From contig NZ_JACRYT010000015.1 in assembly GCF_014333425.1 (NCBI RefSeq), positions 1 through 64,000 on the forward strand: a stretch of 64,000 bases of DNA, read 5' to 3'. Every line of letters begins with the position of its first letter. The first letter of the stretch is position 1. This DNA is from Zhenpiania hominis (GTDB lineage: Bacteria; Bacillota; Clostridia; Peptostreptococcales; Anaerovoracaceae). A program made the translations under genes and the position numbers. Positions 8,213-18,595 of this stretch are shown one piece after another. Under the pieces are notes generated by a model. It did no database searches, was not told where the DNA came from, and saw only the letters and a list, made by a program, of their open reading frames with translations.

Positions 8213-8884
8213 TTGGGGAAACGAATGAAGAAAGACGCGAAAATATCAAACGCGGTGATTAAAAGGCTGCCGAGATACCGGAGATATCTTAAGGAGCTTC
8301 AGAAAAAAGGAGTCGATAAAATATCGTCCAACGAGTTCAGCAGTTTGATTGGATACACGGCTTCGCAGATCCGTCAGGACCTGAATAATTTCGGAGGATT
8401 TGGACAGCAAGGGTACGGCTATAATGTTGAAGGGTTGTATAACGAAATCAGCGCGATTCTGGGACTGGACAAAGAATATAAAATGGTCATTGTAGGAGCC
8501 GGGAATCTGGGGCAGGCAATTGCCAATCATACTTACTACTATAAAGCGGGATTCGTTGTATGTGGTATTTTTGATATTAATCCGCGCTTGATTGGCCTGA
8601 AGATCAATGATATTGAAGTAATGGACTATGAAACGATTGTCGACTATGTGGAGCAGAATCAGATTGATATCGGGATTATTTGTACAACCAAGGACAGCGC
8701 TCAGGAAGTAGCAGATAAACTCTGCTTTGCGGGAGTAAGAGGTTTGTGGAACTTCGCTCCGATTGATCTGGAGGTTCCGGAATATGTTGCGGTGGAAAAT
8801 GTGCACCTCAGTGACAGTCTGCATTCTTTGGCATACCATATGAACCGCAACTATGAAGAAAAAGAAAAGGCCGCCGAAAAATAA
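8213..8884 (+). CDS. rex: Redox-sensing transcriptional repressor Rex
   Basis: Rex senses the NADH/NAD+ ratio and represses fermentation genes in Gram-positive anaerobes. The 223-residue protein has an N-terminal winged helix with the family signature (AVIKRLPRYRRYLKEL, then SSNEFSSLIGYTASQIRQDL). A Rossmann domain follows with GAGNLG at about residues 95-100 and GLWNFAPIDLEVP near residue 185. The start is TTG 8213, four bases after GGAGG (8204-8208); ATG 8225 is an alternative but is 16 bases from that site. The position before groESL is conserved with ydiH of Bacillus. I found no convincing Rex box near its own promoter. Confidence 0.95.
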   Translation: MGKRMKKDAKISNAVIKRLPRYRRYLKELQKKGVDKISSNEFSSLIGYTASQIRQDLNNFGGFGQQGYGYNVEGLYNEISAILGLDKEYKMVIVGAGNLGQAIANHTYYYKAGFVVCGIFDINPRLIGLKINDIEVMDYETIVDYVEQNQIDIGIICTTKDSAQEVADKLCFAGVRGLWNFAPIDLEVPEYVAVENVHLSDSLHSLAYHMNRNYEEKEKAAEK

Positions 8885-8936
8885 GAATGAAAAGCAGAAA
8901 AGGAATGTGTTTTTCAATGGTAAGGTAAAAAAATAA

Positions 8937-8966
8937 AATCACCGTTTCTTTTAAGAAACGGTGATT
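8937..8966. terminator. Bidirectional terminator between rex and the ferredoxin gene
   Basis: A 14-bp perfect stem AATCACCGTTTCTT (8937-8950) / AAGAAACGGTGATT (8953-8966) with a 2-nt minimal loop lies between two convergent genes. A-rich sequence on the left gives a U run for the minus-strand transcript. Confidence 0.75.
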
Positions 8967-8989
8967 GCTTATCCCAATTTATGTATGTC

Positions 8990-9160
8990 TTAAGCTTCAA
9001 CAGGAGCATCAACAGGGCAAGCGCCTGCGCAAGCGCCGCAGTCAATGCACTTATCAGCGTCGATTACATAAATTCCATCTCCCTCAGAGATAGCCTCAGT
9101 CGGGCATTCACCTGCGCATACGCCGCAGCTGATGCAAGAATCTTTAATTACATAAGCCAT
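8990..9160 (-). CDS. Clostridial-type 2[4Fe-4S] ferredoxin
   Basis: This 56-residue minus-strand protein is an electron carrier for pyruvate-, indolepyruvate- and aldehyde:ferredoxin oxidoreductases. Two cluster motifs are complete: CISCGVCAGECP and CIDCGACAGACP, each CxxCxxCxxxCP. The start ATG (9158-9160) follows a strong AAAGGAGG. The composition is acidic and lacks Arg, as in clostridial ferredoxins. It is convergent with rex and divergent from the P-loop ATPase gene, and forms a single-gene unit. Confidence 0.95.
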   Translation of the reverse strand: MAYVIKDSCISCGVCAGECPTEAISEGDGIYVIDADKCIDCGACAGACPVDAPVEA

Positions 9161-9232
9161 TGTAAACAACCTCCTTTACATTTATCTTCACGATACATTC
9201 AGATTATAACAGAAGGATATGTAGAATTCAAG

Positions 9233-10042
9233 ATGAAAGTTTATGCACTCGTAGGAAAAAGTGGGACAGGGAAGAGCTATCAGGCTCAGAACCTATGTAA
9301 GGAATTAAATATTGACGGAATTATCGACGATGGGCTCTTTATCTATGAAAACAAAGTAATGGCAGGCATTTCAGCCAAACGACAGTCGACAAAAGTCGGG
9401 GCGGTCAAGACCGCTCTGTTCACAAAAGAGGAACATCAGAAAGATGTGGCGTCCGCGATCCGCAAGATCAAACCGAGAAAAATTCTCGTTATCGGCACTT
9501 CGGATGAGATGGTAAAACGGATTGCGGGCCGGTTAGAACTTCCGGAAATTTACAAAACTATTTATATTACCGATATTACGACAGAAAGCGAACGGGCAAT
9601 TGCTTATAAACAGCGGCATGAAATGGGAAAACATGTAATCCCGGCGCCGGCTTTCCAGCTGAAGAGACAGTTTTCCGGATACTTTATGTCTCCGCTGTTG
9701 ATTTTTAAAGAATGGAGCGCCAATAAAGGAGCCATGGCGGAAAAATCGGTGGTCCGCCCCACATACAGCTATATGGGAGATTACAACCTTTCCGACAAAG
9801 TATTCAGCGATATTGTGGAATGCGCGGCGGAAAGCCTGGAAGGAATCGAAGATGTCATACGGGTGCTGATGATGACGACCGCGGACGGGGGTGTGGAAAT
9901 TACAGCGCTGGTGGGAATGCGTTACGGGTATAATATGGTGGAGCAGGCAAAACTGCTGCAGGAACAGGCAGGAAACCAGATCGAAGCGATGACGGCGTTT
10001 AATGTGAACCGTTTTAATGTTGAAATAAGGAGTCTTCGCTGA
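9233..10042 (+). CDS. P-loop ATPase with C-terminal Asp23-like domain
   Basis: This is a 269-residue protein with a Walker A motif GKSGTGKS at residues 8-15, followed by a nucleotide-kinase-like segment (RKILVIGTSDEMVKRIA). The last ~70 residues (DIVECAAESLEGIEDVIRV, VEITALVGMRYGYNMVEQAK, NRFNVEIRSL) resemble the alternating helix-strand pattern of the Asp23/DUF322 fold. ATG 9233 is chosen because the frame further upstream runs over the ferredoxin gene on the other strand. It ends one base before the ogg start, so the two are co-transcribed. The function is unknown; the Asp23 match is my inference from sequence pattern. Confidence 0.75.
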   Translation: MKVYALVGKSGTGKSYQAQNLCKELNIDGIIDDGLFIYENKVMAGISAKRQSTKVGAVKTALFTKEEHQKDVASAIRKIKPRKILVIGTSDEMVKRIAGRLELPEIYKTIYITDITTESERAIAYKQRHEMGKHVIPAPAFQLKRQFSGYFMSPLLIFKEWSANKGAMAEKSVVRPTYSYMGDYNLSDKVFSDIVECAAESLEGIEDVIRVLMMTTADGGVEITALVGMRYGYNMVEQAKLLQEQAGNQIEAMTAFNVNRFNVEIRSLR

Positions 10043-10921
10043 ATGAGCCAGGTGATATTGAAGCATGTGCGCGATTTTCTTCCGGATCACGTATTTGACT
10101 GCGGACAGGCATTCCGCTGGCAGAGAGAAGAAGACGGAAGCTATACGGGGATCGTGGGAGGAAGGATTGCCAATATCCGGTTTGACCAACAGGAGGAGAA
10201 TACTGGCGAGGGGCAGTTAGTGCTTTCCAATGTCAGTGAATCCGAATTCTCAGAGTTCTGGAAACACTACCTGGATCTGGACAGAGATTACCGGGAAATT
10301 CAAAATGTTCTTGCGCAGGAGGACCCTGTCATGAAGGCAGCCATCGCTTTTGGCAGAGGAATCCGAATTTTACGGCAGGATCCATGGGAAACGCTGATCT
10401 CCTTTCTTATTTCGCAGAATAACCATATACCACGGATCAGAAAATGTATCGAAACACTGTGTGAGTGCTTTGGAAAGCCGGCGGGAACTTACCGCGGACG
10501 CGCTTTCTATTCGTTTCCGGAACCCGAAGCGCTGTCTGAGCTGACTGCGGAGGACTTGGCTGTGTGCAGGCTGGGTTATCGGGAACAGTACCTTGTAAAA
10601 GCCGCGCGCAAGGTTTTGGAGGACGGGCCGCGGCGCCTGCGGGGCATGAGTGATCCTGAGATCTCCGGGGAAGAAGCTTTTTCCTATATTACAGAATTTT
10701 GCGGGGTGGGGCCGAAAGTAGCCAACTGCATTCTGCTGTTTTCTCTGGGAAAGTATGATCGCTTTCCTGTGGATGTGTGGGTCAAAAAAGTGATGAAAAA
10801 TTATTACGGGCTGGAAACACCGAAAGAGATCGCGGCATTCGCGAAAAAGAAATTCGGCAGGTACGGAGGCTTCGCCCAGCAGTATTTATTTTACTATATC
10901 AGAGAATCAGAACAGGAATAG
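10043..10921 (+). CDS. ogg: 8-oxoguanine DNA glycosylase / AP lyase (OGG1-type)
   Basis: This 292-residue base-excision repair enzyme removes 8-oxoguanine. It has the N-terminal OGG domain (DCGQAFRW), then a helix-hairpin-helix glycosylase core: SQNNHIPRIRKCIETLC, FCGVGPKVANCILLFSL with the catalytic lysine (GxGxKxA context), and FPVDVWVKKVM with the catalytic aspartate (PVDVW). The domain order and length match archaeal/clostridial OGG1. It directly abuts the upstream ATPase gene. Confidence 0.92.
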   Translation: MSQVILKHVRDFLPDHVFDCGQAFRWQREEDGSYTGIVGGRIANIRFDQQEENTGEGQLVLSNVSESEFSEFWKHYLDLDRDYREIQNVLAQEDPVMKAAIAFGRGIRILRQDPWETLISFLISQNNHIPRIRKCIETLCECFGKPAGTYRGRAFYSFPEPEALSELTAEDLAVCRLGYREQYLVKAARKVLEDGPRRLRGMSDPEISGEEAFSYITEFCGVGPKVANCILLFSLGKYDRFPVDVWVKKVMKNYYGLETPKEIAAFAKKKFGRYGGFAQQYLFYYIRESEQE

Positions 10922-10994
10922 ATGTCCGAAATCTGGAGAAATCGGGGATCGGTTCCTGTTTTAAAATTCTTTAACAAAAAATTCAAAAAAACGG

Positions 10995-11023
10995 TTGACA
11001 ACTTGGCGGGAAAGGATTAAATT
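10995..11023 (+). promoter_or_regulatory. groESL promoter
   Basis: TTGACA (10995-11000) and TAAATT (11018-11023) are separated by 17 bp, just before the CIRCE operator. Confidence 0.7.
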
Positions 11024-11027
11024 ATAG

Positions 11028-11054
11028 TTAGCACTCGAAAAGAGTGAGTGCTAA
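11028..11054 (+). promoter_or_regulatory. CIRCE operator (HrcA binding site)
   Basis: A perfect consensus TTAGCACTC (11028-11036), 9-nt spacer, GAGTGCTAA (11046-11054), placed at the transcription start of groES. HrcA repression of the chaperonin operon is expected; hrcA is not in this window. Confidence 0.97.
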
Positions 11055-11102
11055 CAAGGCGGAAATAAAAAAATAACGATAAAAAGCGAAGGAGATGAAA
11101 CT

Positions 11103-11381
11103 ATGAGTTTTGGAATTAAGCCTTTGGGCAACAGAGTGGTTATTAAACGAGTAGAAGCGGAAGAAAAGACTGCCAGCGGCATTGTACTGCCGGGTCAGGC
11201 CAAGGAAAAACCGCAGATGGCGGAGATCGTCGCGGTAGGTCCCGGAACCGAAGAGGAAAAGATGGAAGTAAAAGTAGGGGATACGGTTATTTTCTCCCAG
11301 TACGCGGGAACAGAGATTAAGTATCAGGGTGAAGAATATACGATCTTAACGCAGAGAGACGTTTTGGCAATCGTGGAATAG
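11103..11381 (+). CDS. groES: Co-chaperonin GroES
   Basis: This 92-residue heptameric lid of the GroEL chamber starts with [20 protein letters not shown]. It includes the mobile loop [15 protein letters not shown] and ends [10 protein letters not shown]. The length is normal. A GGAGATGAAACT site precedes ATG 11103. It is the first gene of the CIRCE-controlled groES-groEL operon. Confidence 0.98.
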   Translation: MSFGIKPLGNRVVIKRVEAEEKTASGIVLPGQAKEKPQMAEIVAVGPGTEEEKMEVKVGDTVIFSQYAGTEIKYQGEEYTILTQRDVLAIVE

Positions 11382-11401
11382 TACAGAAAGGTAGGTATTG
11401 A

Positions 11402-13045
<1,644 letters not shown>

Positions 13046-13111
13046 TCGTATCTTCCTTGAACTAAAATTCCAAAACAAACAACAGCGTCTGAATGCTGTA
13101 TCAAAGAGTGC

Positions 13112-13156
13112 AAAAAGAGACGGGTGAAGAGCAACATGCTTTTTACTCGTCTTTTT
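13112..13156 (+). terminator. Terminator after groEL
   Basis: AAAAAGAGACGGGTGAAGAGC pairs imperfectly with GCTTTTTACTCGTCTTTTT, and the 3' arm ends in a T run. Confidence 0.75.
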
Positions 13157-13191
13157 GTTTGCGGAAGTTTATTGCATTCGCGGACAATTAA

Positions 13192-13220
13192 TTGACAATA
13201 GATCGAAACCGCGATACACT
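13192..13220 (+). promoter_or_regulatory. Promoter of the secreted protease gene
   Basis: TTGACA (13192-13197) and TACACT (13215-13220) have 17-bp spacing and lie 59 bp upstream of the coding start. Confidence 0.65.
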
Positions 13221-13278
13221 AGAAATACTCAAATGTGATTGTTGTGTTATGAATATGTGAAAAGAAAGGATGTGTATT

Positions 13279-15498
13279 GTGAAGAAAAGAGGGTGCATAT
13301 TAGCGCTTGTGACTGCCTTTGTAATGGCGGCGACCGCAATGCCTGCTTTTGCCGCGGAGGATCGGGAATCCGGCGAGATTCCTGATAAAAGCTGGCAGCA
13401 GGAGCAGATCCAGGATGCGTGGCAGGTGCAGGGAGAATATCTGGTTCAGTATAAAGAGGAAGCCGCGGAGCCCAGTCTTGTGGAGGAAGAACTTTCCGAA
13501 TATGACGCTTCTGTTGTGGAAAATGTACTGCCGGATGTGCAGCTTATTGAAGCGGACACAGCGGCTCTGAGTAAAAAAGAGGAAATCGAATTTGTGAAGG
13601 AAGTAGAATCCCTGGATGATGTGGAGTATGTGGAACCGAATATCATGGTCAGGGCAGCGGATACTGCCGCGTCGGCGAAAGCAAAAGAAAGCTACGAGCA
13701 GTGGGGGCTGAATAAAATAAAAGCCCCGCAGGCGTGGAGCAAAATGGGAGCGGTTTCCGGCAGCGCTACCGTGGCGGTTGTAGATACCGGTGTCGATGGA
13801 AACCATCCGGATCTGAAAGGCCGGGTAAAGCAGGGAAAAACTTTTATTAAGAGAAATTCCAAGGGATCCGCCTATGGGCAGAACGCGTGGGCGGACGATG
13901 AAGGCCACGGCACGCAGGTCGCGGGCATCATTTCGGCAAACGCGCGGAATGATATCGGAATCAGCGGGGCCGCGGGAACCTATGCCGTGGATATTCTGCC
14001 GGTAAAGGTTCTGGATGACCAGGGGAACGGCTCTCTGGCAGATGTGATCAAAGGGATCGAATACGCCGCGGATCAGGGAGCGGATGTGATTAATCTCAGC
14101 CTGGGTTTCTATTCCTACAGTGTATTTCTGGAAAAGGCAGTGCAGTACGCGCAGCAGAAAGGCTGTGTGCTGGTTGCCGCGTCGGGAAATGAGGCTGAGG
14201 AACTTGAATATCTGAAAGAGGCGGGATTTTCTTACGGTTTGGCGTTCCCCGCGGCTCTGGACGGAGTTTTGTCGGTGGGAGCCACTAAAAAAGATGACAA
14301 ACGGGCAAGCTTTTCAAATTACGGAGACGGTTTGGATGTGGTTGCTCCGGGACTTTTTATTATGAGCCCGTTTCCTGAAAAAATTGCGAAAACAGCTAAT
14401 GAAGAAGAAATTGGGGAGATATACGGAAACCATGAATCCGGCTATTACCTGAAAATGTCTGGGACATCCGGAGCGGCGCCTCACGTATCAGCAGCGGCCG
14501 CATTGTATCAATTGAAAAATCCCGCGGCTTCAGGAATGGAAATCACCAATCATCTGAGAAATACTGCCCGGGATTTAGGAGCGAAAGGATATGACATTTA
14601 TTACGGATGGGGACTCCTTGACGCAGAAAAAGCCCTTTCTCAGAAGGCCGCCGCGATTCCGGGAAGATCCACTGTCAGTCTAAAAAATAAGGGGATTCGC
14701 AGTATCCAAGTTTCCTGGTCGCCGGCATCTGCGGCAGAGGGCTATGATGTTTACAGAGCCTCGGGTCTTACTGGAGAATATAAGAAAATCAGAGCCGTTT
14801 CCGCGTCCGGCAGCCGCAGCTTTTTGGACAAAGGGTTGGAAACGGATACGAACTATTGCTATAAAGTTTCCGCTTACAAGAACATCAACGGAAAAAAAGT
14901 ATATGGAATCGCCTCTGAACCGGAATTCTGCGCTACATCGGCACTTTACATGACATTGAAAGGAAAGGCTAAGGGTTATAAGGGGATCCGGCTTTCCTGG
15001 AATCGATCCAAGAAAGCGAAAGGATATATCCTTTATCGGGCGACAAAGCGAACGGGGCCATATAAAAGAATCTACAAAGTCGGCAGAAAGACAACCCATT
15101 ATTTTGATCGCAAAGCTGTGGCAGGGAAAAAATATTACTATCGGGTAAAAGCTTATCTGAGAGAAAACGGAAAAACCGTCTACAGTGATGCTTCCAATAT
15201 CGTCAGAAAGAAAACTACTTTAAAACGGCCTGCTCTGGAAGCGAGAGTAGAGGGAGGACGCGCGCTGCTTTCCTGGAACGAGGTGAAAGGCGCTCAGGGA
15301 TACCAGATATACCGATCGAAAAAGAAGAGAAAGGGTTATAAGAAGGTAGCCGCGATTCAGGGAAAGAGCGCCACTTCTTATGCAAGCCAGCGGTTAAAAT
15401 CCGGGAAACGTTATTACTTCAAAGTTCGGGCATATCGTAAAACCGCAGGGAAAAAAGGATACGGAACCTTCTCTTTTCCAAAGAGTGTAAAACGGTAG
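13279..15498 (+). CDS. Secreted subtilisin-like serine protease (S8) with FN3-like C-terminal repeats
   Basis: This is a 739-residue exported protease. GTG 13279 is preferred, eight bases after AAGGA, over ATG 13270, which overlaps that site. The signal peptide MKKRGCILALVTAF...MPAFA ends near residue 25, followed by an I9-like propeptide (about 40-125). The S8 domain has the full catalytic set: Asp169 in VVDTG, His210 in EGHGTQVAG, Asn304 in ASGNE and Ser397 in SGTSGAAPH. From about residue 455 come three FN3-like modules rich in Lys/Tyr (IQVSWSPASAAEGYDVYRAS and repeats). No LPXTG sorting motif or terminal membrane segment is seen, so it is probably released or held by charge. Confidence 0.93.
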   Translation: MKKRGCILALVTAFVMAATAMPAFAAEDRESGEIPDKSWQQEQIQDAWQVQGEYLVQYKEEAAEPSLVEEELSEYDASVVENVLPDVQLIEADTAALSKKEEIEFVKEVESLDDVEYVEPNIMVRAADTAASAKAKESYEQWGLNKIKAPQAWSKMGAVSGSATVAVVDTGVDGNHPDLKGRVKQGKTFIKRNSKGSAYGQNAWADDEGHGTQVAGIISANARNDIGISGAAGTYAVDILPVKVLDDQGNGSLADVIKGIEYAADQGADVINLSLGFYSYSVFLEKAVQYAQQKGCVLVAASGNEAEELEYLKEAGFSYGLAFPAALDGVLSVGATKKDDKRASFSNYGDGLDVVAPGLFIMSPFPEKIAKTANEEEIGEIYGNHESGYYLKMSGTSGAAPHVSAAAALYQLKNPAASGMEITNHLRNTARDLGAKGYDIYYGWGLLDAEKALSQKAAAIPGRSTVSLKNKGIRSIQVSWSPASAAEGYDVYRASGLTGEYKKIRAVSASGSRSFLDKGLETDTNYCYKVSAYKNINGKKVYGIASEPEFCATSALYMTLKGKAKGYKGIRLSWNRSKKAKGYILYRATKRTGPYKRIYKVGRKTTHYFDRKAVAGKKYYYRVKAYLRENGKTVYSDASNIVRKKTTLKRPALEARVEGGRALLSWNEVKGAQGYQIYRSKKKRKGYKKVAAIQGKSATSYASQRLKSGKRYYFKVRAYRKTAGKKGYGTFSFPKSVKR

Positions 15499-15516
15499 CC
15501 TTGAAGGAGATGTATT

Positions 15517-16677
15517 ATGAAAAAGCAAACAAATATGCGCTGTCTGGCATTTATATTGGTCTTTCTGGTCGCGGCGACGGCAGCTCCGCTGATTGGCGGA
15601 AAGGCTGACGTAAGTTATGCGGCAGCTTCCAGACTGAAGGCGCCGAGGCAGGTAAAAGCAGTTTCTGAAGACGCCCATTCGGTGAAGCTTTCCTGGAAAA
15701 AGGTAAAAAAAGCAGAGGGCTACTTTATCTATCGATATGAAAAAGGCAGTAAAAAATATGTTAAGATAAAAAAACTTTCCGCGAAAAAGAAAAGATGGAT
15801 CAACCGGGGATTGAATACGGATCAGGTGTACCGTTACAAAGTACGGGCTTACCGCACGGCAGCGGGAAAATATCAGACAGGAAGAGCCTCCTACGTAGTT
15901 TCCGTAAAACCGCAGACAAAAAAGAGCGGAAAAAAGAATGTCCGCCGGGTCTATATGAGAAAGCGGATAGATGGTCTTTATCCGGGATACCGAATGGAGA
16001 TGGAGGCTTACACAGATCCATGGCGCAATATAGTTAGCAAAAAATTGGTTTGGGAGAGCAGCAATCCGAATATTGTAAAAGTCAGCAAAAGCGGCGTCCT
16101 TACAGCTGTGCGGACAGGAACGGCACATGTGACAGCCAGGGCGCACAATGGTACACAGGCAGTGTGCCGAGTGAAAGTTATTGATTATAAAGCCGAGATA
16201 AATGGAAAATCCGTTTCTTTGGGCGAAAAGATTTCTTCTCTGAATCGGAAATTCGGAAAACCATATACTGGCTCCATTACTGACAGTTTGATTGGCAAGC
16301 TGATGGAAGATTGGGGCGTGACTGATAAGCGGGTCAAGGTTCATGTTTATGGATCTTCCGCAGGGGAACTGACCGTTATTGCGCAAAAAGGCAGGGTCAT
16401 TGGGTTTGCCTCTACCGACGAAGCGAGTTTTAATCTTATGGGGATTAAAAACGGAGAGCCGAAAGGTAGTCAACTAGAACAGCGGCTGAAAAAACGGTGG
16501 CCGGATTTGGAATATTACGATGAAAGCAGTGAAGGCGGGCTTGATTACTATGAGGGTTATGGCGACGGGTATATTACAGAGCTTCTGGTAGATGTGACCG
16601 GAGGACATGTCAGAGGAATTGCTGTCGGCGGAGAAACTATGATGGCAGATTTGGCGTACACGTTGATTTTTATGTAA
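15517..16677 (+). CDS. Secreted protein with FN3-like, Ig-like (BIG2) and C-terminal CAP-associated-like domains
   Basis: This 386-residue exported protein has a signal peptide through about residue 36 (CLAFILVFLVAATAAPL), an FN3-like module at about 40-130 (SVKLSWKKVKKAEGYFIYRY), and a BIG2 Ig-like domain at about 170-225 (LVWESSNPNIVKVSKSGVLT). A C-terminal ~150-residue domain follows (VSLGEKISSLNRKFGKP...GRVIGFAS). That domain resembles the N-terminal 'CAP-associated' fold, but no CAP domain follows. It sits 18 bp after the protease gene and 30 bp before its paralogue. The role is unknown; surface adhesion or wall binding is possible. Confidence 0.82.
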   Translation: MKKQTNMRCLAFILVFLVAATAAPLIGGKADVSYAAASRLKAPRQVKAVSEDAHSVKLSWKKVKKAEGYFIYRYEKGSKKYVKIKKLSAKKKRWINRGLNTDQVYRYKVRAYRTAAGKYQTGRASYVVSVKPQTKKSGKKNVRRVYMRKRIDGLYPGYRMEMEAYTDPWRNIVSKKLVWESSNPNIVKVSKSGVLTAVRTGTAHVTARAHNGTQAVCRVKVIDYKAEINGKSVSLGEKISSLNRKFGKPYTGSITDSLIGKLMEDWGVTDKRVKVHVYGSSAGELTVIAQKGRVIGFASTDEASFNLMGIKNGEPKGSQLEQRLKKRWPDLEYYDESSEGGLDYYEGYGDGYITELLVDVTGGHVRGIAVGGETMMADLAYTLIFM

Positions 16678-16707
16678 AAGTGTAATTTAATTAGGAGGGA
16701 ATGTGTT

Positions 16708-17886
16708 ATGAAGATTAAAAAAGCAGTACGTTATTTGGCAGTGGTTCTGGCTTTTTTGGTAGGGGTGTCCGCGGCACCATTACTAGAGGGTAAGAACACG
16801 ACAAGTTATGCGGCGTCCTCCAGGCTAGACGCGCCTGAGAGGGTAAAGGCTGTTTCGGCAAATAGGCATGCGGTAAAACTTTCGTGGAAAAAAGTGAAAC
16901 ATGCGAAGGGCTATTTTGTCTATCGCTATGACCGCAATAAGAAGAAGTATAAAAAAGTAAAGACTCTTTCTGCTAAAAAAAGAAGCTGGATTAATAGAGG
17001 GTTGAAAACCGATCGGGTTTACCGCTATAAGGTACGCGCTTATCAGAAAGTAAAGGGAAAGAAAAGAGCGGGAAAGATTTCTTATGTAGTTACCGCAAAG
17101 CCGCAAACCAAGAAGTCGAAGAAAAAGAATATAAAGGATGTTTCGATTATCAACCTGGAAGGCTTGTATCCGGGCTATCAAACAAGGATGCCGAGGGATA
17201 TAAAACCATGGAGAAATATTGTTAGTAAAAAGCTGGTATGGAAGAGCAGCAACCCAAAGGTTGTGAAAGTCAGCAAACGAGGAATTGTCACGGCTGTGAA
17301 AACGGGTTCCGCGGTGATTACCGCAAGAGCCCATAACGGTGTGCAGGCGAAGGGAAAAGTGACGGTTGTCAATTATTCGGCCACCATTGATGGAAAAACG
17401 GTTTCCCTGGGAGAGCCTATTTCTTCTTTAAACGAGAAGTTCCATCGCATTTATACAGGTACTCCCGCGGATGATCCGGCGGCTAGACATATTTCCGAAT
17501 TTGGATACGCAGATGGGAATATCAAAGTACATTATTACGGAAAGTCTGAAAAGGAATTAGCCGTAATTGAGGGGAAGGGACGAGTACTCGGATTTTCCGT
17601 CGCAGAACCGGCGAATTTTGACTACTTAGGTGTAAAACCGGGAGATAAAAAAGGCGCAGAGGTAGAGAAAAAGCTGGCAACTCAGTGGGGAGTAGAGTAC
17701 ACGGATTATTCAGATGAGCCCAATGGCGAAGCGTTCTATGAGGGGTTCAGTACCAATTATGTCGGGAATCTGAGGGTTGATGTGACAGGGGGATATGTGA
17801 AAGGAGTCTCCCTTGGCGAAAACCAATTCCTGGCAGCTTCCGCGCATACGCTGATTACCGAGGAAAATCCGTTTGCGTTCCTATGA
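16708..17886 (+). CDS. Secreted FN3/BIG2 protein, tandem paralogue of the preceding gene
   Basis: This 392-residue protein is collinear with the preceding gene over its full length. It has a signal peptide (YLAVVLAFLVGVSAAPLLEG), an FN3-like module (AVKLSWKKVKHAKGYFVYRY), a BIG2 domain (LVWKSSNPKVVKVSKRGIVT) and the same C-terminal domain (VSLGEPISSLNEKFHRIYTG...GRVLGFSV). Strings such as PWRNIVSKKLVWxSSNP and ARAHNG are conserved in both, so this is a tandem duplication with divergence mostly in the C-terminal domain. AGGAGGGAATGTGTT precedes ATG 16708. It likely shares a transcript with the protease and the first paralogue. Confidence 0.82.
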   Translation: MKIKKAVRYLAVVLAFLVGVSAAPLLEGKNTTSYAASSRLDAPERVKAVSANRHAVKLSWKKVKHAKGYFVYRYDRNKKKYKKVKTLSAKKRSWINRGLKTDRVYRYKVRAYQKVKGKKRAGKISYVVTAKPQTKKSKKKNIKDVSIINLEGLYPGYQTRMPRDIKPWRNIVSKKLVWKSSNPKVVKVSKRGIVTAVKTGSAVITARAHNGVQAKGKVTVVNYSATIDGKTVSLGEPISSLNEKFHRIYTGTPADDPAARHISEFGYADGNIKVHYYGKSEKELAVIEGKGRVLGFSVAEPANFDYLGVKPGDKKGAEVEKKLATQWGVEYTDYSDEPNGEAFYEGFSTNYVGNLRVDVTGGYVKGVSLGENQFLAASAHTLITEENPFAFL

Positions 17887-17902
17887 TAGAGTTCGCTTTA
17901 GC

Positions 17903-17932
17903 TTGTTAGATTTTCGTACTTTGTGGTATAAT
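17903..17932 (+). promoter_or_regulatory. Promoter of the ferritin gene
   Basis: TTGTTA (17903-17908) and TATAAT (17927-17932) are 18 bp apart, 50 bp before the ferritin start. Confidence 0.6.
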
Positions 17933-17981
17933 GAATCCAATGGAAAAATATGATCGTTGGGAAAAGAGGAGGATAGAAAAG

Positions 17982-18494
17982 ATGTTATCGAAAAGAGTCG
18001 TAGAATTATTGAATGATCAGGTAAACAAAGAATTTTACTCCGCGTATCTGTATCTGGATATGGCAAATTATTACAAGGATCAGAGCCTGGACGGTTTTTA
18101 CAACTGGTATAAAATTCAGGCGCAGGAAGAGCGGGATCACGCGGTGTTGTTTATGGAATATCTGCAGCAGAACGGGGAATCCGTTGTTCTGGACGCGATT
18201 GCGAAACCGGACAAGGAATTCAAGGAATTTATCGATCCGCTGAAGGCAGCCGCGGAACACGAACGTTATGTGACCGGGCTGATTCATAATATTTATGACG
18301 CGGCTTATCAGGATAAGGATTTCCGCACCATGCAGTTCCTGGATTGGTTTGTAAAGGAACAGGCGGAAGAAGAGGATACTGCGAATAATCTCGTAACCCG
18401 TTTCGGACTGTTCGGAAGCGACGCTAAGGGATTATACATGCTGGACTCCGAACTGGCGGCAAGGACTTATACCGCACCGTCGCTGACACTGTAA
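17982..18494 (+). CDS. ftnA: Bacterial non-heme ferritin
   Basis: This 170-residue iron-storage protein has the four-helix ferritin fold. The di-iron ligands appear in NKEFYSAYLYLDMANYY (Glu and Tyr), QAQEERDHAVLFMEYL (ExxH) and FVKEQAEEED. ATG 17982 follows GAGGAGG with 9-bp spacing; a 17-codon upstream extension starting at 17931 would overlap the -10 and is rejected. It has its own promoter and terminator. It may limit iron and oxidative stress in an anaerobe. Confidence 0.95.
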   Translation: MLSKRVVELLNDQVNKEFYSAYLYLDMANYYKDQSLDGFYNWYKIQAQEERDHAVLFMEYLQQNGESVVLDAIAKPDKEFKEFIDPLKAAAEHERYVTGLIHNIYDAAYQDKDFRTMQFLDWFVKEQAEEEDTANNLVTRFGLFGSDAKGLYMLDSELAARTYTAPSLTL

Positions 18495-18514
18495 AATACA
18501 TAAAGAACATACTG

Positions 18515-18545
18515 CGGCGCAGCCTTTCAGGCTGCGCTGTTTTTG
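18515..18545 (+). terminator. Terminator after ferritin
   Basis: GCGCAGCCT (18517-18525) pairs with AGGCTGCGC (18529-18537), followed by TGTTTTT. Confidence 0.85.
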
Positions 18546-18595
18546 CATGAGGTGAAAGAATTTGCGAGAAATTTATCGAATTTACAGATAATTTG

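Noticed and set aside
8981..9232. 84-codon N-terminal extension of the P-loop ATPase frame
   Set aside because: It runs antisense over the ferredoxin gene, which has two perfect cluster motifs and an ideal ribosome site; the extension is compositionally an antisense shadow.
10962..10979. TTTAAAATTCTTTAACAA as a Rex site before groES
   Set aside because: Only the right half-site fits; the left half misses three of seven positions.
15394..16473. 359-codon minus-strand frame
   Set aside because: It is antisense to the protease end and the first secreted paralogue, both with signal peptides and domains.
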